Shown piece after piece: positions 1 through 8,851 of a stretch of DNA of 64,000 nucleotides. This DNA is from JAWKSY01 sp041402125 (GTDB lineage: Bacteria; Planctomycetota; GCA-002687715; DRQF01), in the NCBI GenBank assembly GCA_041402125.1, contig JAWKSY010000003.1, positions 248,001 through 312,000 of the forward strand. The letters are read 5' to 3'. Numbering within the stretch: the first letter of the stretch is position 1; every line of letters begins with the position of its first letter. Both the position numbers and the translations under genes were made by a program. Below the pieces are notes generated by a model. It made no database searches. It had not been told where the DNA came from and saw nothing but the letters and a program-made list of their open reading frames with translations.

Positions 1-1024
1 CCATGAAGGCCTGCGGGATGCTCAGGCGACGGTTCGCCGAATCGTCAAGCGTCCGCTCGAGCCACTGCGTCGCCTGGGTGTAGGCGGCGTTCTCGTTCAT
101 CGAGATCACCCAGCGGGCGAGCGAGCAGATGCGCTCCGATCGCATCGGATTGCGCTTGTAGGGCATCGCGGACGAGCCGATCTGCTTGGCCCCGAAGGGC
201 TCCTCGATCTCCCGGAGGTGACAGAGGAGCCGGAGATCGTTCCCGAACTTGTGCGCGCTCTGGGCGATCGAGGACAGCGCGCCGAGCACGCGGCTGTCCA
301 TTTTCCGCGTGTAGGTCTGGCCGGTGACGAGGAAGCGACGCGTGAAGCCCATCTTCTCCGTCACGCGGCGATCGAGCTCGCGGACCTTCTCCTCGTCGCC
401 GTCGAACAGCTTCATGAAGCTGTCCTGCGTTCCGGTCGTGCCCTTCACGCCGCGGAACCGGATCGCCTCCCGCGCCTCCTCGAGCTCCTGATGGTCCAGG
501 ACCAGGTCCTGGATCCAGAGCGCCGCCCGCTTCCCGACGGTGGAGAACTGGGCGGGCTGGAAGTGCGTGAAGCCGAGCGTCGGGCGATCCTTCTCGCGCA
601 GGGCGAAGTCCGTGAGGAGCCGGATCGCGGCGCGGAGCCGGCGTCCCACGAGATCGAGCGCGTCGCGCAGCAGGATCGCGTCGGTGTTGTCGGTGACGTA
701 GCAGCTCGTCGCCCCGAGGTGGATGACGGCGCCCGCCTCCGGGCAGCGGTCGCGGAAGGCGTGGACGTGGGCCATCACGTCGTGGCGAAGCTCGCGCTCG
801 TAGCCGGCCGCGGCCTCGAAGTCGATGTCGTCCACCGCGGCCCGGAGCTGGGCGACCTGCTCCTCGGTGATCCCCAGCCCCAGCTCCCGCTCGGCCTCGG
901 CGAGCGCGACCCAGAGCCGGCGCCAGGTCGAGAACTTCCGCTGCGGCGAGAAGAGGCGGGTCATCTCGCGGCTGGCGTAGCGCTCGACGAGGGGATTCGA
1001 GTAGGTATCGGGGTCGAAGGACAT
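1..1024 (-). CDS. purB: Adenylosuccinate lyase (3' end cut by window edge)
   Basis: Catalyses two fumarate-releasing steps of purine synthesis (SAICAR to AICAR, adenylosuccinate to AMP) in the cytoplasm. Reading the minus strand from ATG at 1024 gives MSFDPDTYSNPLVERYASRE. It is followed by the family's helical core, with HDVMAHVHAF, the HLGATSCYVTDN segment, THFQPAQ and, near the left edge, the fumarase/aspartase superfamily signature GSSAMPYKRNP. About 341 residues are present and the C-terminal part lies outside the window. A TAGGAT hexamer at 1069-1074 (minus strand) may be its -10 box. It is separated from the next minus-strand gene by a REP-like repeat and that gene's terminator, so it is probably transcribed alone. 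Confidence 0.95.
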   Translation of the reverse strand, partial: MSFDPDTYSNPLVERYASREMTRLFSPQRKFSTWRRLWVALAEAERELGLGITEEQVAQLRAAVDDIDFEAAAGYERELRHDVMAHVHAFRDRCPEAGAVIHLGATSCYVTDNTDAILLRDALDLVGRRLRAAIRLLTDFALREKDRPTLGFTHFQPAQFSTVGKRAALWIQDLVLDHQELEEAREAIRFRGVKGTTGTQDSFMKLFDGDEEKVRELDRRVTEKMGFTRRFLVTGQTYTRKMDSRVLGALSSIAQSAHKFGNDLRLLCHLREIEEPFGAKQIGSSAMPYKRNPMRSERICSLARWVISMNENAAYTQATQWLERTLDDSANRRLSIPQAFM

Positions 1025-1117
1025 CGCGCGAACTCCCGCGGGCGGCGTCGAAGGGATGGACGGAGCCGATCCTATCAAGCCGCCCTCCCCGCGGAAGTCG
1101 GGGGCGGGCGCGGACGA

Positions 1118-1160
1118 GATGCGAGATCGGTGCCAGGCACCGTACCTGCATCTGACACCG
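1118..1160. repeat. Solo REP-like palindromic repeat
   Basis: Single arm of the repeat family seen in full at 17663-17771, 48965-49078 and 49307-49420. It shares the core GGTGCCAGGCACCGTAC followed by TGCATC and is itself an imperfect palindrome. It lies between purB and the terminator of the DUF3352-like gene. It has no partner arm nearby, so it looks like a degenerate or solo copy. Confidence 0.6.
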
Positions 1161-1176
1161 TATGAGAATTCGGACG

Positions 1177-1215
1177 GGAAGGGGCCGGCCGCGCGTCGCG
1201 CGACCGGCCCCTTCC
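1177..1215 (-). terminator. Hairpin terminator of the DUF3352-like gene
   Basis: A perfect 12-bp stem (GGAAGGGGCCGG at 1177-1188 with its complement at 1204-1215) with a 15-nt loop starts about 30 nt past the stop codon at 1246. There is no strong T-run, which is common in GC-rich genomes. Confidence 0.6.
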
Positions 1216-1245
1216 GGCGGAACCGAGCTCAGGGAGCGAGGCGGC

Positions 1246-3201
1246 TCACTTGTCGTCGTCGTTCTTGCCCGAGTCGTCCTTCATCGGCTCGTCCTCGACG
1301 GGCTCGATCTCCTCCCAGCCGAACTCGTCGGCCTCGGCCGCGGCCGCGCTCTCGCGGGCGACGAAGGCGCCCGCCATGCCGGCGATCAGGGTCGAGTAGA
1401 GGGGCAGGTAGCCCATCGGCGAGTGGATCTGGCCCTCGAGCCCGTCCGGCTTCACCGTGTTGGTCGCGGTGAGGCCGAAGAGGTGACGGCGGAAGACGTC
1501 GCTCGTCGGGAACAGCGCCATGTCGACCGGGACCTCCGGCGGCATGTTCACGTTCTGGAGCACCGGAACGGCCGAGTCGATCATGAAGGTGAAGACGCCG
1601 CCGAGGTCGACGAAGGCGAGACCGTCGTGGCCGGCCTCGGGGCTCGTGCGACGCAGGTGGGCGAGGCCCTTCTGCAGGTCGGCGTTCTGGTTGATGTCGG
1701 CGCGCTGACCGGCGCGCGAGACGACGTAGTTCTTGAGGGTCTGCGGCGCGAAGGCCACGAGCAGGAAGTCGCCGTCCATCATGAGGGTCGGCTTGAGGCC
1801 GGGACCGAACTCGTCGGGGGCGCCCATGACCGGACCGAGATCGAACCAGCGCAGCTCCTTGCCCTTGAACTTCATGGAGCGCATCGGGACCTGCTGGCCC
1901 ATCTTCTCGCCCATGCGCTTCCAGCAGAAGTCGATCTTCTCGCGGTTCTTGATCTCGAGGGCGATCACGATCTCCGGCACCATGCCGCCGTACGGCGAGG
2001 CGCCGACCCAGTAACCGATCTCGTGGTCGAGGCTGGCGAGGAAGTCGTCGATCAGCGAGAAGCCGACGTTCTTCTCGAACTCGCCGAGAGCGTTGTCGAT
2101 CTCGGCCGCGACGTCCTCGTCGATCTGCTCGGCCGTCGCGATGAGACCGTCCACGGTCGCCGCGAGGTCGTAGCGGAAGCCGGCGTAGGCGAGGCAGTTC
2201 GCCGGCGCCATCGTCGTGGAGCGCAGCGGCTTCGCGGCGTGCTTCATGTTGCCGTAGAGGCCCTTGCCGCCCTCGGGCATCGAGACGAAGAAGCGGTCGA
2301 CGACCGCCGGACCCTCGAGCGAGAGGCCGTAGGAGACGCTCGCCATCGAGGAGATGCCGAGGCCGTCCGCGATCGCGTCGACCGGCGCCTGCTCGGCGAG
2401 GGGCGACTTGCGGACGAGGTCGAGGACGCGCTTGACGTCGACGAAGGTGAAGGCCGCCGCCTGCGCGCTCGGAACGGTGCGCTGGAAGCCCTTGTCGAAC
2501 TCCGCCGAGGCGAAGAGGCCGCCGACCGGCGTCTTGGCCTTCAGACGCGTGACGACGTCACCGACGGTCTTGGCCTTGGTGCCGGCGACGAGGTGACCCT
2601 CGGACGCGACCCAGAACATGTCGATGCCCTCGACCTGCACCTGCCAGGCGCGCTGGCCGGCGAGCTCGACCTCGCGGGGCTTCTCGCCGAGGCCCTTCTC
2701 CGCCGCCTGGCCGAGGAGACCGCCGAGCTTCGTGACGAGCTCCTTGTCCTTCTCCAGGTCGAAGGTCAGGACGACGTCGGCATCGGGCGGGCCGCTGCCG
2801 TCGCCCATGTCGAAGTTCGCGACGGTCGCGGTGAAGGTGCCCTTGAGCATGCCCTTCATCTCGTCGAGCTTCAGACCGGTCTGGTCCTCGATCTCGCGCA
2901 TCGGCTCCGAGATCATGCCCTCCGCGGCCTGGAACATCGGCGCCATGAACGCCTTCATCTGCTCGTCGTCGCAGAGCTGGGCGATGGCGAGCTGCGACCA
3001 GTTGCGCTCGACGGTCGCGCCGTCGAGCCGGAGGTGCAGGAGAGCTCCCTCGGGGAGCGCGTTCTCGATCAGGTAGGGCTTCTCGGTTTCGCTCGCGGCG
3101 GCCGGCGTCATGATGAACGCGGCGGCGCCGAGGACGAGCGTCAGACCGGCGAAGGCCGTGGCGCGACGCAATCCGCGCCCGCGCAGGGTGTTCGTCGACA
3201 T
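1246..3201 (-). CDS. Secreted DUF3352-like protein
   Basis: 651 residues. ATG at 3201 is chosen because a GGAG Shine-Dalgarno lies about 10 nt upstream and because it opens directly onto a signal peptide: basic RGRGLRRA, a hydrophobic stretch of about 20 residues and a PAAASE cleavage-like end near residue 37. The mature part alternates beta-rich and helical segments (phrases such as LIENALPEGALLHLRLDG and LAYAGFRYDLA), as in large exported proteins of the DUF3352 type common in Planctomycetota. The C-terminus is strongly acidic and ends in a D/K-rich tail. It is probably periplasmic or surface-exposed; the molecular role is unknown. It is monocistronic, with its own terminator at 1177-1215. 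The family call rests on overall pattern only. Confidence 0.75.
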   Translation of the reverse strand: MSTNTLRGRGLRRATAFAGLTLVLGAAAFIMTPAAASETEKPYLIENALPEGALLHLRLDGATVERNWSQLAIAQLCDDEQMKAFMAPMFQAAEGMISEPMREIEDQTGLKLDEMKGMLKGTFTATVANFDMGDGSGPPDADVVLTFDLEKDKELVTKLGGLLGQAAEKGLGEKPREVELAGQRAWQVQVEGIDMFWVASEGHLVAGTKAKTVGDVVTRLKAKTPVGGLFASAEFDKGFQRTVPSAQAAAFTFVDVKRVLDLVRKSPLAEQAPVDAIADGLGISSMASVSYGLSLEGPAVVDRFFVSMPEGGKGLYGNMKHAAKPLRSTTMAPANCLAYAGFRYDLAATVDGLIATAEQIDEDVAAEIDNALGEFEKNVGFSLIDDFLASLDHEIGYWVGASPYGGMVPEIVIALEIKNREKIDFCWKRMGEKMGQQVPMRSMKFKGKELRWFDLGPVMGAPDEFGPGLKPTLMMDGDFLLVAFAPQTLKNYVVSRAGQRADINQNADLQKGLAHLRRTSPEAGHDGLAFVDLGGVFTFMIDSAVPVLQNVNMPPEVPVDMALFPTSDVFRRHLFGLTATNTVKPDGLEGQIHSPMGYLPLYSTLIAGMAGAFVARESAAAAEADEFGWEEIEPVEDEPMKDDSGKNDDDK

Positions 3202-3445
3202 GGCGAGTACTCCAAATTCCAGGGTTCTCGGACTCCGGCGCAGCATTCGAGTCGCCGGAGGAAGATTCTTGGACCGATTTCCGGGGGAACGCCGACGGCG
3301 AAGGATGACCTTCCCGATCCTCGCGGGACGCCCGGAACGCGGCCCTGCGGCCAGATTGTGACAAAGCGCCGGAGCCTTCAAAGCACCGACGCCGGTTCTC
3401 ACCTGACTCGGCGATCAGGACGCGGGACGTGACGGGAAATCGCGC

Positions 3446-3991
3446 CTAATCCGCGCCGATCGCGAAATTCAGCCATCCGTCCACCCGCGGCCACAACCGG
3501 TATCCCTGAAGCGCGAGCCACACTCCGGATACAAGGAGGGCGAGGGCCAGGACGCGCCGCCCACGGCGGCGGTCGGACGGACGGGCAAGCAGCTCGCGGG
3601 CGACCAGGACGCCGAAGGTCGCCCCGAGACCGTCGACCACGAGATCGAAGAAGGAGCAGAAGCGGCCCGGGATGAAGGACTGATGAAGCTCGTCCCCGAG
3701 GCCGAACAGGGTGGCCGCCGCCACCCCGAAGCCGAACCGCCGCCCGCGGTCCCCGCCCTCCGCGATCGCCGCCCCCCCACCGAAGGCGCAGCAGACCGCG
3801 AGGACGGCGTAGACCACGAAGTGCAGGACGTTCATCGAGCCGCTCGGCAGCCCCCCGTCCTGGATCGAGAAGCTGCGATGGCTCGACGCGAAGATCGAGG
3901 CCATGCCGAGCCCGCTGGCGGCACGCCAGAACCAGAGGCGTCCCAGCCAGGGCTCGATCCGATGACGGAAGGCGGCGCTCATGGCGCGCAT
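3446..3991 (-). CDS. VanZ-like family membrane protein
   Basis: About 181 residues with four hydrophobic segments. Typical VanZ features are FASSHRSFSIQ after the first segment, the NVLHFVVYAVLAVCCAF helix, and the GLGDELHQSFIPGR motif followed by DLVVDGLGATFG, which carry the conserved acidic and His residues of the family. VanZ-like proteins are inner-membrane proteins of unsettled role, a few linked to low-level teicoplanin resistance; no resistance role should be inferred here. The start is ambiguous between ATG 3991 and ATG 3982; neither has a clear ribosome binding site. The sigma-factor gene ends about 100 nt upstream, so the two may be co-transcribed. Confidence 0.85.
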   Translation of the reverse strand: MRAMSAAFRHRIEPWLGRLWFWRAASGLGMASIFASSHRSFSIQDGGLPSGSMNVLHFVVYAVLAVCCAFGGGAAIAEGGDRGRRFGFGVAAATLFGLGDELHQSFIPGRFCSFFDLVVDGLGATFGVLVARELLARPSDRRRGRRVLALALLVSGVWLALQGYRLWPRVDGWLNFAIGAD

Positions 3992-4091
3992 GATAGTCGA
4001 CCGCGCGCGCGGCGCGACGGGGTCGACGCGACACGGGGCGCGCCGGGCGGCGCGCCCCGTGGTCTCGCGGAGTTCCGACTCCCCCACCCCG

Positions 4092-4952
4092 TCAGGCCAT
4101 CAGGCGGACGCGGTTCGACTCGAGCTGGTCCTTCAGGCGGCTGAGGACGTTCGTGTGGATCTGGCAGACGCGGGACTCGGTGAGATCGAGGATGCGGCCG
4201 ATCTCCTTCATCGTGAGCCCCTCGTAGTAGTACATGATCACGATCCGCTTCTCCTTCTGGGAGAGGTTCCGCGTGATCGCCTCGATGACGTCGCGCTGGT
4301 TCAGCGTCTCGATCGGGCTCTCGCTCTTGGCGTCGGCGAGGATGTCGGCCTTCTCCAGGACGTGGTCGTCCTGGTTCTCGTCCCACTTGTCGGAGAGCGA
4401 GAAGACGGTCACCGGCTGCGCCTCCTCGACCATCTGCTGGTACTCCTCCAGCGAGCAGTCGATGGCCTCGCACATCTCGACGTCGGTGGGCTCGCGACCG
4501 AGCTGGCTCTCGAGGAGCTTGAAGGCCTTGTTGATGCGGTTGGCCTTGAGGCGGACGAGGCGCGGGACCCAGTCCTGGCTCCGGAGCTCGTCGAGGATGC
4601 TGCCGCGGATGCGGGTCGTGCAGTAGGTCTTGAACTTGATGCCGCGCGAGAGGTCGAAGCCGTCGATCGCGTCCATCAGTCCGAACATGCCGGCGCTGAT
4701 GAGATCCTCGAGGTCGATGCTCTTCGGGAGCGTCGCGAGGAGGCGCTCGCTGATGTAGCGGACGAGCGGGTAGTAGTGCTCGATGAGGATGTTCTTGAGG
4801 TTCGGATCGCCGGTCGTCTTGTAGACCTTCCAGAGGCGCTGGATCCGCTCGTCCTCGGGGGCGCCGCGACGCGAGGGCGTCACGGTCGGAGCGGCGGACG
4901 GGGTGGTCTCGGCGGTGGCGGTAGCGCTGGGGTTCTCGGTCGCGACGGTCAT
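4092..4952 (-). CDS. RNA polymerase sigma factor, FliA/WhiG (sigma-28) type
   Basis: 286 residues. Start ATG 4952 is preceded by AAGGAGGGAGAG. A low-complexity T/A/P-rich leader of about 35 residues comes first. Region 2 follows (LEDLISAGMFGLMDAIDGFD, then KFKTYCTTRIRGSILDELR, RSQDWVPR), then region 3 and a region 4 helix-turn-helix (KRIVIMYYYEGLTMKEIGRI, LTESRVCQIH). The DWVPR motif and the order of domains match FliA/WhiG/SigD sigma factors, which transcribe motility, adhesion or developmental genes. No flagellar gene is in the window, so I do not assign fliA. The leader carries a probable c-di-GMP-I aptamer (5085-5160) and an intrinsic terminator (5016-5046), so expression is probably set by c-di-GMP through transcription attenuation. 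Confidence 0.93.
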   Translation of the reverse strand: MTVATENPSATATAETTPSAAPTVTPSRRGAPEDERIQRLWKVYKTTGDPNLKNILIEHYYPLVRYISERLLATLPKSIDLEDLISAGMFGLMDAIDGFDLSRGIKFKTYCTTRIRGSILDELRSQDWVPRLVRLKANRINKAFKLLESQLGREPTDVEMCEAIDCSLEEYQQMVEEAQPVTVFSLSDKWDENQDDHVLEKADILADAKSESPIETLNQRDVIEAITRNLSQKEKRIVIMYYYEGLTMKEIGRILDLTESRVCQIHTNVLSRLKDQLESNRVRLMA

Positions 4953-5015
4953 CTCTCTCCCTCCTTCAGCCCCGCAGCGGGGGGCATTGAGAGGGGGCGA
5001 TCCGGCCTCGGCACG

Positions 5016-5046
5016 AAAAAACCGTCTTCTCACCTCGAGAAGCCGG
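5016..5046 (-). terminator. Intrinsic terminator between riboswitch aptamer and sigma-factor start
   Basis: On the minus strand CCGGCTTCTCGAGGTGAGAAG then ACGG forms a hairpin (CTTCTC/GAGAAG with flanking CCG/CGG), followed at once by six T residues (A5016-5021 on the plus strand). It sits between the aptamer and the start codon, with the start about 64 nt further on. This placement and the T-run indicate an expression platform that acts on transcription rather than a gene-end terminator. Confidence 0.8.
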
Positions 5047-5084
5047 CCCCGTACGGAGCGCCGACATCATCCCCCGACATCTTC

Positions 5085-5160
5085 GGCAACTGGCTGCCTT
5101 TCCGCCAGCGGCGGGGAAGGCCCTGTAGCTTTGCGCCCCACCCTTTCGAGTGGTTTGCCC
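5085..5160 (-). promoter_or_regulatory. Cyclic-di-GMP-I (GEMM-I) riboswitch aptamer
   Basis: Read on the minus strand, the segment begins GGGCAAACCACTCGAAAGGG, continues TGGGGCGCAAAGC and ends CAGCCAGTTGCCG. These match the conserved blocks of the class I c-di-GMP riboswitch: the G before CAAACC that contacts the ligand, the CGAAAG tetraloop of P2 (stem CCACTC/GGGTGG), the CGCAAAGC internal strand, a variable P3 arm (rich in GGCCTTCCCCGCC) and a closing P1 pairing of GGCAA with TTGCC. It lies about 130 nt upstream of the sigma-factor ATG with an intrinsic terminator between. An Infernal search with Rfam RF01051 would settle it. Confidence 0.85.
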
Positions 5161-5253
5161 GTTCGGACGCCGACGGACGAGCTCGCTCATCTGTCGTCGA
5201 CCCGTCGCCCCGGGGGGCGACTGCGACCCGGTCACCCGCGTCACGTTGCCCAG

Positions 5254-5279
5254 ATTATACCTGGGGCCCTCCACTGCAA
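5254..5279 (-). promoter_or_regulatory. Probable promoter of the riboswitch-sigma factor transcript
   Basis: A perfect TATAAT -10 hexamer (minus strand, 5254-5259) stands in an otherwise GC-rich region, about 95 nt upstream of the aptamer. The nearest -35-like TTGCAG (5274-5279) leaves only 14 nt of spacing, so the -35 is uncertain. The position fits a transcript that starts near 5246 and reads through the aptamer. Confidence 0.5.
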
Positions 5280-5311
5280 GCTCATTCTCGGAAAATCCCG
5301 GATTTGCTTGA

Positions 5312-5340
5312 GACCCGCCCCGGATTGCCGGGACGGGCCC
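5312..5340 (-). terminator. Hairpin after the FHA-CAP gene
   Basis: GC-rich hairpin (minus strand GGCCCGTCCCG, GCAAT loop, CCGGGGCGGGTC with one G-U pair) starting about 5 nt past the stop codon at 5345. There is no T-run. It probably separates the FHA-CAP transcript from the riboswitch promoter downstream. Confidence 0.4.
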
Positions 5341-5344
5341 GCCC

Positions 5345-8035
5345 TCACTTGCTCGGGGCCGGCTCGATCTTCTCCTTGGAGATCGCCGAACTCGAGCCGC
5401 GACCGAAGTTCTGGGTCCAGAACGGCCCGTCGGCGGCCTTCCCGCAGCCCAGGTGCGTATGACCCCGACCGAGGATGTTGCGGTGGTGCCCGGAGCTCGA
5501 GATCCAACCCGCCACGGCCGCGGCCGCGTTCTGCTGTCCGCGCGCGATGTTCTCCGGACACGCCGCCGCCCCAGCCGGCGAGCGCCGCCCGGTCGCTCGG
5601 ACGCTCGCGACCCGGGACCGGTGAATCGTGCGCGAAGTAGCCGAGGTCCTTCATCTCCTGGCTGTGACCGCGCGCGGCGAGGACGAGAGCCTCGTCGATC
5701 TTCACCGGCGGCAGACCCATCATCATGCGGTAGGCGTTCGTGAGGCGGTGGCACTCGCGCTCGTCGTCCGTGATGCTGCTCTTGATCTCGGCGTTGAAGA
5801 CCGCGGTCTCCTCGATGCGCCGCAGATCGGCGGCGGACCAGCCCTGTCGATCGAGGGCGATCGCCTCGCGCAGTTCGAGGTCGAGCGCCTCGACGGCGGC
5901 GCATTCCTCGCCGAGCGCGCGCAACCGGTCCTCCAGCCCGACGAGGGAGGCGCGTTGCGCGGACCAGTCCGGATCGAGGGCGAGCAGCGCTTCCTCCGGG
6001 CGGTCCCAGATCTCGCGGACGCGGCCGACGAGTCCGTCGACCTCGGCCTGGATCTCCGCCTGGTTCGCGGCGTAGGGGTAGGGATAGCGCTTCTCGTCGT
6101 AGATGAGCTCGAGCGCCGCCGCGCGACGCATCTCGAGTTCGGCCAGGAGGTCCTTGCGCGCGCGCTGCGGCTTCGCGAAGTGACCGCCCTTCCGCACCCG
6201 GGCGATCTCGTTGTCGAGGCGCGTGCGGAGCGCGCCGCGCAGCGCCGGACGACCGGCCTCGCCGAGGGCCTCGAGCTGTCCGAGGACGCTCGAACTGGCG
6301 CTCCGTCGCGCGGACGAGCTCCTTCGCGAGACGTTCGGCCTCCTCGCGCCGCTGGATGTCGAACCAGGCCTCCGGACCGACGAAGCGGTTCTCGTGGACG
6401 CGGTATCCGCCGTCCGGCACCTCCTCGCCGCGCGCCCGGGCCACCACTCGATCCGCGTCGTCCTTCACCCCGTCGCGCTTCACGGCGCGGGCCAGCATCG
6501 TCTCCGCGGCCTCCGCGGCGCCGAGGTCGAAGGCGACCCGGGCGAAGTCGAGCTTGTCGGCGGGGTCGCGGGCGACGGTCGCGAAGAGCTCGAGCAGACG
6601 ATCGGAGGCCACCTCCGTCCACTTCCAGACGAGCTGCCCCTCGCGGCCGAAGCGGAGCTGGATGGTCTCGGGATCGGCGGCGAACGGACGCGCGGACATG
6701 CGGCCGACCTTGATCGGTCGGACGCTCGAATCCTCGGCGTTGACCGACGCGATCAGCGCCCGCTTCAGACGCCCGTAGGCCTCGAGGATCTCGCGGCGGT
6801 GCTGCCAGCCGGCGACGAGCTCCGGATCGGCGGCGTGGCCGAGCGCCTCGCCGAAGAGCGAGGGCCGCCTCGGCCCAGCGGCGATCGGCCGCGGCCCGGT
6901 CGGCGCGGCTGGCCAGGTCGAGGGCCGCGTTGGCGGTGGTCGGCCGGGCCGGCGCGGTCGGCGCGGTCGGCGCGGTCGGCGCGGGCGCGGCGGTGCCTCC
7001 GCCTCCCGCCGCCGTCGCGGGCTCGACCCGTCGGGTGCGCAGGGAGACGAGCCGGAGTTCGGAGCGCGCGAGAGCCTCGAAGTTCGAACCGCGGAAGCGC
7101 ACGACGGCTTCCTCGAGCGCCCGGCGGGCCTCGTCGTGTTCCCCGGCCTCGGCGCGCGCGACGGAATCGCGGGCGAGATCCGCCCAGGCGTCGCGCGCGC
7201 GGCCGAGCAGATCGATGCGCGCCGCGAGCGCCTCGCGGATGACGACGCCGACGCCGCCCAGCTTGACCTCGAGGATGGTCTCCTCGAGCGCGTCGAGCGC
7301 CTCGCCCCATCGCCCGGCGGCCGCCAGCTCGTCCGCGCGCCCCCGGCCCTCCTCGAGACGCAGGCGGAGGACGCCGGCGCGCGTGGCCTCGAGCTCGAGG
7401 AGGTGTTCGCGGATCTCGCGCTCGAGCGCCGCGTCCTTCGCGCGCCGCGCGAGATCCTCGAGCAGGAAGGCGGAGTCGTCGAGGGAGCGCTCGTCCTCGC
7501 CCGCGCGGAGCTCGACGAAGGCGCGCCGCACCTCCGCGTCGGGGTCGACCGGCGGCGTCTCCGGCGTCCCCTCCGCGGCGGGCTCGGCGGCGGCGATCTC
7601 CTCGCCGCCGGGTTCGGCCGGCGGACCGTCGGGCTCGTCGCCCGCGCCGCGCCAGACGAGGAGGCCCACGAGCAGGAGGGCCGCGCCGAGAACGAAGGGG
7701 AGCGGCGAGCGACGACGCGTGCGCGGCGCCGCGGCCGAGGACGTCGCGGCGAGGTCCGAGGCGTGGAAGAGGATCTCGAGACCGCCGATCTCGATGCGGT
7801 CCCCGTCCTCGAGTCGCACCTGCGTGATCTCGGCCCCGTTGACCGTCGTGCCGTTGGCCGAGCCGAGATCGACGATGCGCCAGGCGTCGCCGCGTCGTTC
7901 GATGCGCGCGTGCTGCCGCGAACAGGAGCGCTCCGGCAGCATGATGTCGGCGCTCTCGTCGCGCCCGAGCACGTTGCGCTCGTCGAGCGGGACCTCGACC
8001 GCCACTCCGTCCTTCACGAACTCGATCCGGGCCAT
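5345..8035 (-). CDS. FHA-TM-coiled coil-CAP domain protein (three apparent frameshifts)
   Basis: Start ATG 8035 follows GGAGGTCGGC. Residues 1-90 are an FHA phosphothreonine-binding domain (LGRDESADIMLPERSCSRQH, then DLGSANGTTVNG). A membrane segment lies near residues 113-129, and a long Ala/Glu/Arg-rich helical part follows. The last ~140 residues are a CAP/SCP domain (ECHRLTNAYRMMMGLPPV, GHSQEMKDLGYFAHDSPVPG, SENIARG, SSGHHRNIL, FWTQNFGRG). The reading frame changes near 6865, near 6293 (extra A in AA) and near 5554 (extra C in CC). Removing one base at each site gives a single 895-residue protein whose CAP motifs are complete. The domain order implies a cytoplasmic FHA and an exported CAP domain. 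Indel errors are more likely than true decay because all motifs survive. Confidence 0.7.
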
Positions 8036-8183
8036 GCCGACCTCCGAGGGGTGCGGCGGCCGCGTCGTCCGCGCGACCGCGGACTCATCCTATCGCATCG
8101 CGGGACGGAGACGACCGTTCCCGGAAGCGCCGGATCGCGACTGTAAAGCCCGATTGACAGCCCCCGACGGATGCGATCGTCCG

Positions 8184-8693
8184 TCAGGTGACGAGGAAGA
8201 AGCGCGCCTGCAGGAACAGGTGGTAGAGGAAGAGCAGGCCGTAGAAGCTGCAGAGGATGTAGAGCGCCGTCCGGACGTGGATGAAGGTCTGGTGGACGAG
8301 CAGGAAGAGCAGGCAGACGCCGATCAGGAAGGTCTTCGCGGCGAGGAACCAGCCGTCGCCCATGTCGAGGAGCCCGCGCGCGACGGGGTTGGCCTCGAAG
8401 CCGCCCTTCTCGAGGTAGTCCAGGGTGAGCAGCGCGTCGAGCACGTTGAGGATCAGGACGGCGAGGACCAGGAGCACCTCGCGACGGCCGTAGATCTCGA
8501 CGTAGATGTTCTGCGCCTCGCCCTTGCGGCGGCCCCGTCGACGACGCCCGCGGCCCGCGAGAGCCTCCCAGAAGCTCGTCGGAGCGCCGCGCCGATCCGG
8601 GGTGATGCGACGGTCGACCTCGGGCCAGGTCGGAGCCTCGGCCGGCGCCGCGGGCGCGCGTTCGGACGGTGATGCGGACACGGGGTCGTTCAT
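8184..8693 (-). CDS. DUF5658-like small membrane protein
   Basis: 169 residues. The first ~60 residues are polar and Arg-rich (RRGRRRKG-type cluster) and probably cytoplasmic. Three hydrophobic helices follow (LVLAVLILNVLDALLTL, FLAAKTFLIGVCLLFLL, ALYILCSFYGLLFLYHLF), with the conserved-looking NVLDALLTLDYLEKGGFEANP between the first two. DALLT and E-x-NP patterns of this kind occur in the uncharacterised DUF5658 family. ATG 8693 faces the divergent receiver/GGDEF gene across about 160 nt. No function is known. Confidence 0.7.
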   Translation of the reverse strand: MNDPVSASPSERAPAAPAEAPTWPEVDRRITPDRRGAPTSFWEALAGRGRRRRGRRKGEAQNIYVEIYGRREVLLVLAVLILNVLDALLTLDYLEKGGFEANPVARGLLDMGDGWFLAAKTFLIGVCLLFLLVHQTFIHVRTALYILCSFYGLLFLYHLFLQARFFLVT

Positions 8694-8781
8694 GCCGGAT
8701 CGTTTCCTCGCGCTGCGGGCCCGCTTGCTCTATCGGCCGGCGGGCGGCCCCGCTGAAGCGGATCGCCCCCCTCCCCGCCTT

Positions 8782-8802
8782 GCGACTGTCCCGGTCAGTC
8801 GC
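8782..8802. promoter_or_regulatory. Inverted repeat in the divergent gap (possible operator)
   Basis: GCGACTG (8782-8788) and CAGTCGC (8796-8802) form a perfect 7-bp inverted repeat about 50 nt upstream of the receiver/GGDEF start codon. The TTGCGA that overlaps the left arm, followed 17 nt later by TAACCA, could be the promoter of that gene. Function not shown. Confidence 0.3.
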
Positions 8803-8851
8803 TAACCATGGGCTCGAAAAGGCTTGCGAACCGGCCTCGGGAGGGCGCGGC

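Noticed and set aside
45..1151. A minus-strand frame over purB
   Set aside because: Arg/Gly-rich shadow; the adenylosuccinate lyase motifs lie in a different minus-strand frame that runs off the left edge.
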